In this document: positions 45,274 through 54,072 of the stretch, piece after piece
Numbering within the stretch: position 1 is the stretch's first letter
How the letters are laid out: every line of letters starts with the position of its first letter
From: UBA3839 sp902776985
Lineage (GTDB): Bacteria > Bacteroidota > Bacteroidia > Bacteroidales > Bacteroidaceae
Reading direction: 5' to 3'
NCBI GenBank assembly: GCA_902776985.1
Contig: CACYSD010000001.1
Span: 133,672 to 197,671 of the forward strand
DNA: 64,000 nucleotides
Notes under the pieces: generated by a model
Told to the model about the DNA's origin: nothing
The model's database searches: none
The model's input: only the letters and a program-made list of their open reading frames with translations
Position numbers and translations under genes: made by a program

Positions 45274-47151
45274 CTAATCCAACCTCACATTTGTTGTAGT
45301 GCTATGAGTCCATTTTGTTTCCATCGACACACCGATTTCCAATTGAGGGTCACGAGTGTCGGGGACAACATTCCATGCACCCTTCAAGTCATTCACCACA
45401 CAAGTTACTACTGTATAACCATCCTGAAAGAACACTCTGTTTTTAGTGTTGTCGGAGGAATTATAGTTTGAAGCAGTAGTAGGATCGAGCTTTGCTGTCA
45501 TATAGAACTTGGAGCCGTTAAGTATCAGTCCGTTTGCCCCATTGAAATCTACACCGCTATTGTTTTCAAATTCCAGAATCAGATATACTGTCTCATCCTT
45601 ACGCGTTGGCAAAACCAAAGTTTGTGTGTATGCTGTTGCATTATTGTAAGGCAACATAAAAATTTGATTATTGCTTACATCCATTATCTGATTATCATAA
45701 ACTGTGTATTCGTCAGAAGTAAGCAATGGGTCAAAGTTATATGCCACATCATATTGTGGACCGACAAGAAGCCCTGTAAATGGGAAATTCGTACCATTTA
45801 CAAGAATCTCATGGGCATTTCCTCTGTCATACAATTTCAGAGGAGCTTTTATATTTACCTGCAACAAAGCAACTGCATAATTAATAGCATCGGTTATGGC
45901 AACCGCTTTCGTTTTTGAAGTTACATGAGTAGAAGCACTTTCATATTCATCCAATATATCATCCCAACTATTAGTAGAAACATAGTATTCCTCCTTAGAG
46001 TCGTCTTCAGAAATCTTTACACGACTATTGACATAATAGCACAGCAGAGGCGGATAGCAGATGCGGTTGGATGCCATGATTTTAGCAGAAGCTTTAGTTT
46101 GCATTACAACTTGAAATTTCTGAGAACTCTCGTTCCACTGTAATCCAGATGCTCCATCGGGCAGATTTATAGTTGAAGGATAGTTCGCATATTCTCCTTT
46201 CAAGGAAATTGTAATATGATCTCCTTCACCGTTCATAACCACAAAAGCAGGATTAGCAATAGCTGTGCGTATAGCTGTAGCAATCTCTCTATAGGGATAA
46301 AATGATCCCATAGGTGTAGCGGAACTGCTGGATGCGTAATAGTCAACTGTGGTAGGATCTGCAGTTGAAACAGCATACAATCTATTATATATTATTGTCA
46401 GTATTCTGTTAAGAGATGAAGAAGATCCGCTCATCACCCTGTCATCATTCGACACATACGAGAACAATTCCTCCAGAACACTGTGACTATAGCTGTCAGG
46501 ATCACTCCATCGGTAAGTCAGTGTGCGTTGCACACGGTAGAATATGTCTCCATAATATCCCGTCGGCGACACATACTGAATGGTAGCAATGCTCGTCAAA
46601 TAGTCAGCCAAGCTCTGGCCTATTGTAGGAATGTCGGATCCCGAATAAATCTGGTTAAGCGAGAAAGTGATATCGCTCGTCTTCGTCTGGTACTCTATAT
46701 TCTCAAAGCCAGAAAGTGAACCTGATGCAAATTGATTAACACTTGTGGGAGCGTGTCCGTATACAAGGAATGAAGCTGTTTCCCTTGGTATGATAACAGG
46801 CTTATAAAACACAGCGTTATTATTTTCTATCAATCTCGATGAACTGAGATACCTACCCAGTTCCAAGTTTTTCTTCAATGGAACATCATCGGGACCTATC
46901 ACTCCTTCGGTGGCGTATGGAATCAGGAAGAAGTCATTTATGCCACGAAACACTTCGTCTGCCTGGGTTGCCGTCACCGACATACGTGTCTGTCCATTAT
47001 GGTTATTAACGCTAAGACCGAATCCTACAGCTACAGAATCCACTTGTTCTATAACTGGGGAGTCGCTATCATCAACAAATGACTGATCAATACAACTAGC
47101 CATCAATAGCATAACCATAAAAGCACATATATATAATAATAATGTACGCAT
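45274..47151 (-). CDS. large fimbrillin-like lipoprotein (625 aa), Mfa1-like paralogue
   Basis: Signal peptide with lipobox LMASC (Cys20). The mature N-terminal domain has V-A-V-G-F-G-L-S-V-N, then R-G-I-N-D-F-F-L-I-P-Y, and F-L-V-Y-G-H-A-P, the order of strands found in Mfa1-type fimbrillins. Its C-terminal 100 residues parallel the 792-residue fimbrillin of the same operon: V-Y-L-I-L-E-F-E-N-N-S-G, K-F-Y-M-T-A-K-L-D-P, R-V-F-F-Q-D-G, V-P-D-T-R-D-P-Q-L-E-I-G-V-S. It is therefore a paralogue, probably an accessory or second structural subunit of the pilus. It lies 28 nt downstream of the Mfa2-like anchor gene. Confidence 0.8.
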   Translation of the reverse strand: MRTLLLYICAFMVMLLMASCIDQSFVDDSDSPVIEQVDSVAVGFGLSVNNHNGQTRMSVTATQADEVFRGINDFFLIPYATEGVIGPDDVPLKKNLELGRYLSSSRLIENNNAVFYKPVIIPRETASFLVYGHAPTSVNQFASGSLSGFENIEYQTKTSDITFSLNQIYSGSDIPTIGQSLADYLTSIATIQYVSPTGYYGDIFYRVQRTLTYRWSDPDSYSHSVLEELFSYVSNDDRVMSGSSSSLNRILTIIYNRLYAVSTADPTTVDYYASSSSATPMGSFYPYREIATAIRTAIANPAFVVMNGEGDHITISLKGEYANYPSTINLPDGASGLQWNESSQKFQVVMQTKASAKIMASNRICYPPLLCYYVNSRVKISEDDSKEEYYVSTNSWDDILDEYESASTHVTSKTKAVAITDAINYAVALLQVNIKAPLKLYDRGNAHEILVNGTNFPFTGLLVGPQYDVAYNFDPLLTSDEYTVYDNQIMDVSNNQIFMLPYNNATAYTQTLVLPTRKDETVYLILEFENNSGVDFNGANGLILNGSKFYMTAKLDPTTASNYNSSDNTKNRVFFQDGYTVVTCVVNDLKGAWNVVPDTRDPQLEIGVSMETKWTHSTTTNVRLD

Positions 47152-47179
47152 GCGCGAAACCTATTATTAATCAAAGATA

Positions 47180-48331
47180 TTAATCTCCTAATGGTATGTC
47201 AGAATAGTCGATTGGATTCCAGTCCAAAGTAACACTAACACCCACATGAGAATCAGTTGGGCGTGCCACACCCTGATCGTCAATCTTCACATTGATAATC
47301 TTGAGCTGACCTGCGCGCAGAGGTTTTCTAACACCCAGCACGGTTTTAGTGACTGAGCCGTCAGTCAAGGTAACATAGCAATGGATTTCCCAAATAGCAT
47401 CATCTGCATCGACGCTGACAAAAGGATCGGCAGTGTCTATAATCACACGCGTTCCTTTTGACTCGGTCACTGGCTCCTCACGCGATGGGAAATTGACTGA
47501 GTAGTAGCACAACTTATTATCGTAAGCTTTATTCAATGAAGAAGTACGAACCACAGGCGAAGGATCGGTAAACACAAAAGTACTGTCTTCCAGGTTGAAT
47601 GCAGTAGCAAAACCTGTAGTATATACTTTCATGTCCTTGATAGATACCCCAGTAGTATCAATAACCAGAGCCGACGCACAGTTTACCATAAACAGATGCA
47701 CATCGAAAGTCTGGTCAACGCCTTCAAGCACATCCATAAGCAGACGTGCGGAGAAGAGTCCTGTGTCGTGAGAGTCTATTGTATCAGCAGTAACAGCACG
47801 GGTGGCATCAGCAGGATTGATGGTTCTCAACAGAGAAGTATAGCACACCTCATCACCGGAAAGATCTACCACATGGTTATTGACTATATTCGCAACCGCC
47901 AGATGTTTATACTCACGCATTGGCAGGTAGAGCGTATAGCTTGCCTGGTTGGCATCCATCACGTGCTTGTCGTGTTGCAGACGCGCGCGTTCTCCTTCGT
48001 TGTCATAGAAAGAGAGGTCCACATCATGGGCAAAGTCGCTGAAGATATTGCTCAGTTCCTTACGAAGATCGGCAGCCAGCTCTATATCAGCCTGCGCTGT
48101 AAGTTCGGTATGCAGCTCTGTGGTAAGATTGGTTACAAGCATCAATTCGTAGTTCAACTCATAATCGTTTCCACAGTTAGAGAGATCTTCATCAATCGAG
48201 TTGCAAGAGGTAAAGAGCAGAAAGACAGACAAGATGAACGCAGGAATACAAATGGACGTACGACGTCCCAGGGCAGATATTCTTGTCCGTCCTCTATCTC
48301 GTCTTATTTTTCCATTTAACTTGCGTTTCAT
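47180..48331 (-). CDS. Mfa2/FimB-type pilus anchor lipoprotein (383 aa)
   Basis: A long basic leader (K-R-K-L-N-G-K-I-R-R-D-R-G-R-T-R) precedes the hydrophobic core and lipobox LFTSC (Cys43). The mature start S-I-D-E-D-L-S-N-C-G and Y-E-L-N-Y-E-L are the usual beginning of Mfa2/FimB anchors in Bacteroidales, and the middle (Y-T-L-Y-L-P-M-R-E-Y-K-H-L-A-V-A-N) and end (L-K-I-I-N-V-K-I-D-D-Q-G) fit the two-domain fold. Anchors of this family hold the pilus base to the outer membrane and limit fibre length. It comes right after the major fimbrillin gene, as in mfa1-mfa2. The extended n-region is unusual; a later start cannot be excluded. Confidence 0.82.
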   Translation of the reverse strand: MKRKLNGKIRRDRGRTRISALGRRTSICIPAFILSVFLLFTSCNSIDEDLSNCGNDYELNYELMLVTNLTTELHTELTAQADIELAADLRKELSNIFSDFAHDVDLSFYDNEGERARLQHDKHVMDANQASYTLYLPMREYKHLAVANIVNNHVVDLSGDEVCYTSLLRTINPADATRAVTADTIDSHDTGLFSARLLMDVLEGVDQTFDVHLFMVNCASALVIDTTGVSIKDMKVYTTGFATAFNLEDSTFVFTDPSPVVRTSSLNKAYDNKLCYYSVNFPSREEPVTESKGTRVIIDTADPFVSVDADDAIWEIHCYVTLTDGSVTKTVLGVRKPLRAGQLKIINVKIDDQGVARPTDSHVGVSVTLDWNPIDYSDIPLGD

Positions 48332-48360
48332 TTTTCTATCTTTTTATTTTTTTAAAAGTT

Positions 48361-48492
48361 GCATCACCCACCACACATCCCAGGGGTTGTCCCAAGGCTT
48401 CATTCACATGAAGAGTGATGTGATACATGCCTGACTGCGAGTAGTCATTCATTTGACTACGGCGAGTCATGCGATGTGTGGTGGGTTGATGC
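48361..48492 (-). other. structured intergenic element between major fimbrillin and anchor genes
   Basis: A 19-bp outer stem with one bulge (GCATCA-CCCACCACACATC, 48361-48379, against 48473-48492) encloses smaller hairpins: GGG-GTTGT-CCC, CTTCA-TTCACA-TGAAG and GTAGTC-ATTCATTT-GACTAC with flanking GACT/AGTC. The whole gap of 175 nt is nearly filled. It may set the expression ratio of the subunit and anchor genes by attenuation, processing or mRNA stabilisation, or be a mobile palindromic element. Confidence 0.65.
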
Positions 48493-48506
48493 ACAATATA
48501 ATATTA

Positions 48507-50885
48507 TTACTGACCGCCTTCTACATTGACGTTACCGAAGTTCAGACCTTGACGCCAGTGGAGGTCAACGCTGAGTCCGAGTGAAATCTGAGAAGAACGA
48601 AGGTCTGGCACAGCAACGAGAGCGTACTTCAGAGAGTTTTCAGTGAGGACGAATGTGACATCTGTAGCATAGTCCTGCATAAATACACGGCGCTCCTTAA
48701 TAGTCTTGCTATCGAGGGTTGCATCACCCTTGGCTGTAGCCTGATCTTTAGTATAGTAAGGAGGCATTTCGTAGCTTACAGGCCATTCAACACCTATTGA
48801 CTTGTCTTCGAGTTGAGCAGCAGTATAACCTGGAACGGCCTCAGGATCGAGCTTTGCAGTGATGTAGAATGTACCACCCTTACGAATCAGGTTGTTCATA
48901 CCCCAGAAGTCTCTACCAGAAGTATTTTTAAACTCAAGTGCAACATAAACTACACGCTGAGCCTGTCCGTAGAGATTTGTATCATAGTTATCCCAAAGCA
49001 ATGTATAGTTATAAGCAGATTCACCACCGCCTGAAGCACCAGTAGCTGCAGGAATTTGTGTATTAGGAATGTCGCTATCGTATACCATACAGCCAAATTT
49101 TGGATTAACTGGAGTAGCACCATCAACGGTTGCGTCGTAACGAGGAATGAAGTTCCAGCCAACAGAACGGTTCTGACCACCGACAGCAATACCTGTTAAT
49201 TCAAACATTCCTGCAGTTTGCACATTAATTTCATTATCATCTTCATTAGCGCCTGTACGTTCAAACTGAATCTGATGGTTATTATCTTTAAGTTTATTAG
49301 TTCCATACTTCACTCTCATTCTCAACAATGCATTAGCATAATTGATACAGTCGCGCATAGCAACTGAACGAGTAGTAGATTTCACGTGAGAGTTATCTGT
49401 CCAGCCATTCCACAATATATTGTTACTATCAGTCCAGTTCAAGGTTCCATCAGGATAATCCTTCTTACTCTTAGTTGCATCGGTAACTTTAATTGGGCTG
49501 TTACCAAAATACATCAATTCAGGAGCAAAGCACCAGTTAGACGGATCGAACGCACTGGTTGAACCAGATGTTCCTCCCATAGCATATGTGGGAACTGCAC
49601 CCATATAAGAGTACTCAGGTGCATTATCGGTAGTATTATAGGTTATCTGAAGAATTGTAGCTCCATAAGGCAAGTTAAATTCGCTTTTGGGGAAGTCTGT
49701 AAATTTGTCATCATCGCCAATCAGATTAACTGCAGCACCAGACAAACCTGTAAAGGTTTTAAGAGAAGAGTTTACTTTCCAAGTTCCTGTAGCGCCATCG
49801 AAACACAAGTCTATATTATCACAGATAGCTTGAGCCAAACGTTTTGCAATAAGCTCTTCAACATCAGTAGGTGTAGCGTCTCTTACAGTTGCAATAACAG
49901 TATAGAGGTCGCTAATCATTCTGGTAATATCAGGTCCCGCACCAGCACGAAGCTCACTATGAGTTCCTTGGTTGTAAATTTTGTTGAAAGTAACATAAGT
50001 ATCAGCCAAAATTTCACCTAAGGCACACATGTTAACAGCTGATCCACCTGTAATAATGACAGGATCGCTAGTTTTCGATACGATATTTGTAATTATAGTA
50101 TTATCTGAGTTATCTCTCGTTATAGTGACATAATCAGACCACTTAAATGTTTTATTTGAAGCAACTTTTCTGGTAGGATCTGATGGTACAGTTACTTCTG
50201 CATCAGTTGTGTAAGATGTACGGATAATTTTTGTCAAAACTGCAGCAATCAAAGTCTGAGACTGCGTAAATTTAGTTTTAAGATCACTTCCATCAGGAAT
50301 AATCTTGTTCAGTCGGAAGAAAGTGTTATTCATATTTCCGTTTTCAGGAACATCCATCTCGACACTTCCTTGCGCAATGTCTGTACCGGTCTTTATTGCC
50401 TTTCCATAGAACATAAGCACATTGGTTTCTGTTGGAAGGTTCAGCTCAACTACACGGTTAGACTGAGTCGCTGTTCCGTCAGTTACAGCTGGAGCTAATG
50501 ACCCTTTTGCCATTACAGTTCCGAGGTTGAACAACTTTACAGTAGGTTGAACTTCTGGAGCGTATGCTATATGCCATCCGTCTTTCAAGCTACCATCAGT
50601 ATTCTTAACCTTATAAGAAAACAGTTTGGCTTTCTCTATTCCGCGGAACAATTGTGCAGAATTAGAATTAATATCTGCCTGAACTGCATCAGAACCCATA
50701 CGGGTAGAAGCATTTGTACCAGTAGATACATTAAATACAAAGTCGGCTGTTACCTCATTAGTCTCGGCATTGTAGTAAGGGCTTGGCTCGACTTCCTTTC
50801 CAATGGTATCATCAGCGCAACTGCTGAAACCTGCGCATACGAGTGCTATCACGCCTACGTATGCAAGATTGAAAATCTTTTTCAT
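48507..50885 (-). CDS. major fimbrillin-like shaft subunit (792 aa, Mfa1-type)
   Basis: Lipobox F-S-S-C (Cys23) after M-K-K-I-F-N-L-A-Y-V. The mature N-terminus has V-T-A-D-F-V-F-N-V-S-T-G followed by S-T-R-M-G; an arginine in this place is a plausible trypsin-like processing site that would free the donor-strand groove, as known for Fim/Mfa pilins. Later motifs: F-R-G-I-E-K-A-K-L-F-S-Y and N-V-L-M-F-Y-G-K-A. The C-terminus, D-L-R-S-S-Q-I-S-L-G-L-S-V-D-L-H-W, provides the likely donor strand. At 792 residues it is longer than P. gingivalis Mfa1 (about 560), but first-in-operon position with a Mfa2-like anchor next supports its role as main pilin. Confidence 0.82.
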   Translation of the reverse strand: MKKIFNLAYVGVIALVCAGFSSCADDTIGKEVEPSPYYNAETNEVTADFVFNVSTGTNASTRMGSDAVQADINSNSAQLFRGIEKAKLFSYKVKNTDGSLKDGWHIAYAPEVQPTVKLFNLGTVMAKGSLAPAVTDGTATQSNRVVELNLPTETNVLMFYGKAIKTGTDIAQGSVEMDVPENGNMNNTFFRLNKIIPDGSDLKTKFTQSQTLIAAVLTKIIRTSYTTDAEVTVPSDPTRKVASNKTFKWSDYVTITRDNSDNTIITNIVSKTSDPVIITGGSAVNMCALGEILADTYVTFNKIYNQGTHSELRAGAGPDITRMISDLYTVIATVRDATPTDVEELIAKRLAQAICDNIDLCFDGATGTWKVNSSLKTFTGLSGAAVNLIGDDDKFTDFPKSEFNLPYGATILQITYNTTDNAPEYSYMGAVPTYAMGGTSGSTSAFDPSNWCFAPELMYFGNSPIKVTDATKSKKDYPDGTLNWTDSNNILWNGWTDNSHVKSTTRSVAMRDCINYANALLRMRVKYGTNKLKDNNHQIQFERTGANEDDNEINVQTAGMFELTGIAVGGQNRSVGWNFIPRYDATVDGATPVNPKFGCMVYDSDIPNTQIPAATGASGGGESAYNYTLLWDNYDTNLYGQAQRVVYVALEFKNTSGRDFWGMNNLIRKGGTFYITAKLDPEAVPGYTAAQLEDKSIGVEWPVSYEMPPYYTKDQATAKGDATLDSKTIKERRVFMQDYATDVTFVLTENSLKYALVAVPDLRSSQISLGLSVDLHWRQGLNFGNVNVEGGQ

Positions 50886-51328
50886 AATTGTGAATTTTTA
50901 GTTATTAATTAATTGTTTTGTATTCTTGAGTTTTTGAGTTTTTAAGTTTTTGAGTTCTTGTTTTGGACGCAATCATCGTTGCGATACCGCTGAAGAAAGC
51001 ACTCAAAAGAGCACGCTTGCAAAGCAAGAATTACCACAAAATCGTTCACAAAATCTTAGAGAAATTATTTGTTTGTATTTGTTTTTAATGTCTTCTTTAT
51101 TTTGTACAATAAAAATCTTTATTTGAATAGGATTTTGTGATGAATTTTGTGAAGATTTTGTGTCCAAAACCCTCATTCGGATGGAAATTATACACTTTTG
51201 AGTTTTAAGTTTTTGAGTTCTTATTTGAGTTATTTCTGCGGGGGAACCGCAGAACTCACCACCCATCCGGATGGGACTCCCCTCTATTACGGACAATCGC
51301 GCGTTTGCGTTCAAGCGATTGGGGAGCT
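50886..51328 (-). other. 443-bp gap in the pilus operon with nested inverted repeats
   Basis: No gene supported; a 103-codon open frame on the minus strand has no family features and overlaps repeats. Visible: CGCAA-TCATCG-TTGCG near 50969, CTTGC-AAA-GCAAG near 51014, the complementary arms CACAAAATCGTTCACAAAATC near 51040 and GATTTTGTG...GTGAAGATTTTGTG near 51131-51161, and hairpins TGCGG-GGGAA-CCGCA and CATCCGGATG near 51230-51275. The layout matches the micro-hairpin-capped family. Confidence 0.6.
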
Positions 51329-52990
51329 TTAGCGACGGTAGACAGGCTGGGGGTGGGTCTTTAACTGTCTAAGGTTTTCCTTCGCTTGGGCATTGCCGTT
51401 TTCTGCAGCGAGGCGGAAGTAGCGGATAGCCTCTTCCTTGTTGCCTGTCATGTAGAGTGCGACTGCGAGTGCGTTGTAACTGCGCTTGTCGTAGCTTACG
51501 CTGCGCAGGAGACTGAGTGCCTCATCGTATTGCTCGTGAGCGAGCAACTCACTGGCGTTATTGATGATTTCAGCCTGCTTATCAGGCACATAGTCCCAAT
51601 AGATGCGCATGTATCCAGAGTTACGCTGATCTGCGAGGAGTGAACGTTTCAGATACTGGTATGTGCGTCCGCCTCTCATGCGCTTGATAAGCTGTTCACG
51701 ACGGTCGAGATTGCTCTCTGTCTCGATGATATTAAGGATTTCGTCGAGTTCCTTAACTGTGATTCCTTCAACCTTAGAGTTTTCAGAAGCGAGGTTAGCC
51801 TTCAGCTCTTCAATCTGGTCACGGAATTCTGCCCATGCCTCACCTCCGTTGATAGTTTCGAAGAGTGAGTCAGGCACTTCAAGCCTGTTCTGTACATACT
51901 TCTGCAGAGCCAATGCACGTCCGCCAGCCAGGTCTTTGTTGTGAGGCAGACGACCTTCGAATGATGCAAGACCGATAATCTGTATCTTCTTGACCATAGA
52001 TGTGGTGTCAGCCATAATCAGTCTAGTCACGTTCATGATCTGGTCAAGCGAGGTTGCATTGTCACGGAAGTCACGACGCAAGTCTGTCTTGTCGAGAGGG
52101 AAGTGAACATAAAGCGCACCAGCTTCTCTGCGCAGGATGCGGGTGTCGTCGTAAGGACGGTACTGAGAAATATGCTGAAGCACACCGTTAGTTTCCGCAA
52201 GACGTCCTGCTACACCGGTGAATTCAGGAACCAATGCGAGAACAGGCACGAACGGAGGTTCAGGCTGGACTGTATCCACAGGAATTATGACAGGAATAAC
52301 CTCTGGTGCTTTCTCCGGTTTGCCGAATCGGTAAACGATGCTGAGCGCAGCCTTCGGAGCAAGGAATGGTTTGTCATCCTTACCCAGTTTCGTTCCGCAA
52401 TGGTTGCACTGATAGCGGTCGAACCATGCATAACCGGCATATACTCCCAGTTCTGCTTCAAGCCACCAATGATCGGTAAGTCTCCATACACGACCAATGC
52501 CAAGGCTCAATGCCACTGCATCGCCCTGACGTCGTTCGCTACGAAGCTTCTTATAAAGTCCAAAGGGGAATTTTACATTACCAATATTATAATGTGTACC
52601 CATAACACCCATCGACAGGAAATAGCGATAGGCTGAGAATCCATTTGCAAGTGTCTCGTTTTCCTTGATTCTTTCAGGCTTGAACCACCAATAGCGGGCA
52701 TCTATCTCTCCGAGCAGATGTCTCCACTGCACATAGTCAGATGCTGCATGAGAGTCGCCGCGACGGAAAATAGAGTGTTGTTTCACATCACCATGGTGCC
52801 ACCAAGGGTTATAGCCTACTGTAGCCTGCCAAGACCATCTTGGCGATGCCCAGTATTCAAGGCTAAGGTTCGGTGTGAGGGTTGCGTCATAAAGCAAATT
52901 ATTCTTAACAGCCACTCTCTGCTGAGCGTTAGCCGTAAAAATAAACATAAATAACCCTAAAAACAATAATATGTGTTTTTTTCGTATCAT
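51329..52990 (-). CDS. outer-membrane DUF3575 / OmpA-like / TPR protein at head of pilus operon
   Basis: With the ATG at 52990 the protein has 553 residues and a signal peptide (M-I-R-K-K-H-I-L-L-F-L-G-L-F, cut near A-N-A-Q). The longer open frame would put 25 polar residues before it. Domains: DUF3575-type beta barrel (about 22-200; V-K-N-N-L-L-Y-D-A, Y-W-A-S-P-R-W-S-W-Q, V-G-Y-N-P-W), a proline-rich linker, an OmpA-like periplasmic domain (about 295-390; H-F-P-L-D-K-T-D-L, I-I-G-L-A-S-F-E-G), and a C-terminal TPR pair (A-L-A-V-A-L-Y-M-T-G-N-K-E-E-A). DUF3575 proteins often open Bacteroidales fimbrial loci. The C-terminal residues K-T-H-P-Q-P-V-Y-R-R come from a GC-rich dispersed repeat. Confidence 0.8.
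   Translation of the reverse strand: MIRKKHILLFLGLFMFIFTANAQQRVAVKNNLLYDATLTPNLSLEYWASPRWSWQATVGYNPWWHHGDVKQHSIFRRGDSHAASDYVQWRHLLGEIDARYWWFKPERIKENETLANGFSAYRYFLSMGVMGTHYNIGNVKFPFGLYKKLRSERRQGDAVALSLGIGRVWRLTDHWWLEAELGVYAGYAWFDRYQCNHCGTKLGKDDKPFLAPKAALSIVYRFGKPEKAPEVIPVIIPVDTVQPEPPFVPVLALVPEFTGVAGRLAETNGVLQHISQYRPYDDTRILRREAGALYVHFPLDKTDLRRDFRDNATSLDQIMNVTRLIMADTTSMVKKIQIIGLASFEGRLPHNKDLAGGRALALQKYVQNRLEVPDSLFETINGGEAWAEFRDQIEELKANLASENSKVEGITVKELDEILNIIETESNLDRREQLIKRMRGGRTYQYLKRSLLADQRNSGYMRIYWDYVPDKQAEIINNASELLAHEQYDEALSLLRSVSYDKRSYNALAVALYMTGNKEEAIRYFRLAAENGNAQAKENLRQLKTHPQPVYRR
51336..51361 (-). repeat. GC-rich gene-end element, copy h (partial, translated at C-terminus)
   Basis: On the coding strand AAGACCCACCCCCAGCC followed by TGTCTACC. 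It forms the last codons of the 553-residue protein, with GACCC toward the gene interior. Confidence 0.65.
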
Positions 52991-53062
52991 AACTTTCAAA
53001 GCCGCATCCGTTTTTGAGCTATTTAGAGTCTGTTGTTTTATAATTATACACAAATTATTCTG

Positions 53063-53092
53063 CAAATATACTTCTTTTTAATCAAATACAAA
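53063..53092 (-). promoter_or_regulatory. Bacteroidetes-type promoter of the pilus operon
   Basis: Minus strand: TTTG (53092-53089), 18-nt spacer, TATATTTG (53070-53063), about 72 nt before the ATG at 52990. This is the only convincing promoter found for the pilus locus. Confidence 0.65.
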
Positions 53093-53325
53093 ATTTTTTT
53101 TCAATAAAAATTATACTTTTTTAACCAAATTTGAAGTTTTTGATAAAAAGTTAAAAAATTTTCAGGGGGGAAACTAAAGAATCTATATAATAGATTTGAA
53201 ACATATTATTGCCATAAATTACCCATATAATTACCATAAATAATCTGTATTTTCTCAAAAACGAAAACGATAACGAAAACTAAGATCAGTTTGCAAACTT
53301 AGAGTAATTACATGTTATGAAAAAA

Positions 53326-53362
53326 AACTGCGGTGAAAGCATGTATGCTGTTCACCGCAGTT
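53326..53362 (-). terminator. rho-independent terminator after tRNA-Leu
   Basis: AACTGCGGTGAA ... TTCACCGCAGTT stem with inner AGCAT-GT-ATGCT. On the minus strand the hairpin is followed by a run of seven T, 30 nt past the tRNA 3' end. Confidence 0.85.
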
Positions 53363-53391
53363 AAGAATATATTTAGCTTGTCGCTAATTTG

Positions 53392-53473
53392 TGCGCCTGA
53401 CAGGACTCGAACCTGCACGTCGCAAAACACTAGATCCTAAGTCTAGCGCGTCTACCAATTTCGCCACAGGCGC
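53392..53473 (-). tRNA. tRNA-Leu (anticodon TAG)
   Basis: On the minus strand an 82-nt gene starts GCGCCTGTGGCG and ends CAGGCGCA. The acceptor stem GCGCCTG pairs with CAGGCGC, discriminator A. The anticodon stem-loop is GCTAGA-CTTAGGA-TCTAGT, giving anticodon TAG (reads CUA). The variable arm GTTTTGCGAC is long, as expected for leucine, and the T loop GTTCGAGTC is standard. CCA is not encoded. A promoter and a terminator frame it as an independent unit. Confidence 0.95.
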
Positions 53474-53517
53474 ATGGCAATTCTGCTTCATCACAAATGA
53501 TTTCGCAAAACCGGCTG

Positions 53518-53547
53518 CAAAGTTACAAATAAAAATTGTATTTCAAA
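53518..53547 (-). promoter_or_regulatory. promoter of tRNA-Leu
   Basis: Minus strand: TTTG (53547-53544), 18-nt spacer, TAACTTTG (53525-53518), 44 nt before the tRNA 5' end. Confidence 0.7.
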
Positions 53548-53572
53548 ACTTACAGCAAGAAAAAAGAAAATA

Positions 53573-54063
53573 AACAGCGTGCTGCGCACTATGATTAAAA
53601 GGATTAAAATGATTACAAAGATTATATAGAAATCTTATTAATCTTTTTAATCTTATTAATCTTTTTAATCTTATTAATCTTAGCACGAAGTGCGATGTTG
53701 AAAGAAAACAGCGTGCTGCGCACTATGATTAAAAGGATTAAAAGGATTATTATGATTACAAATAATCTTATTAATCTTATAAATCTTATTAATCTTAGCA
53801 CGAAGTGCGATGTTGAAAATAAAACAGCGTACTGCGCACTATGATTAAAGGATTAAAATGATTATTATGATTACAAATAATCTTATTAATCTTTTTAATC
53901 TTATTAATCTTAGCACAAAGTGCGATGTTGAAAATAAAACAGCGTGCTGCGCACTATGATTAAAGGATTAAAAGGATTATTATGATTACAAATAATCTTA
54001 TTAATCTTTTTAATCTTATTAATCTTTTTAATCTTATTAATCTTAGCACAAAGTGCGATGTTG
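53573..54063. repeat. four tandem copies of a hairpin-capped A/T-rich element
   Basis: Copies at about 53573-53700, 53707-53815, 53823-53930 and 53938-54063. Each begins AACAGCGTGCTGCGCAC (hairpin GTGC-TGC-GCAC), continues with ATGATTAAAAGGATTAAA units, then the complementary AATCTTATTAATC units, and ends GCAC-GAA-GTGC-GATGTTG. Arms are imperfect inverted repeats and lengths vary by whole AATCTTATT/AATCTTTTT units. The block fills the gap between tRNA-Leu and the S41 protease gene. Inverted copies occur at 60245-60412. Confidence 0.85.
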
Positions 54064-54072
54064 TAAGAAAAA

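Noticed and set aside
51003..51314. 103-codon minus-strand open frame in the pilus operon gap
   Set aside because: It overlaps inverted-repeat sequence, has no recognisable motif, and its composition follows the repeats.
53573..54063. Four tandem 110-130 bp copies as a CRISPR array
   Set aside because: Copies are low-complexity inverted repeats without spacers of unique sequence.
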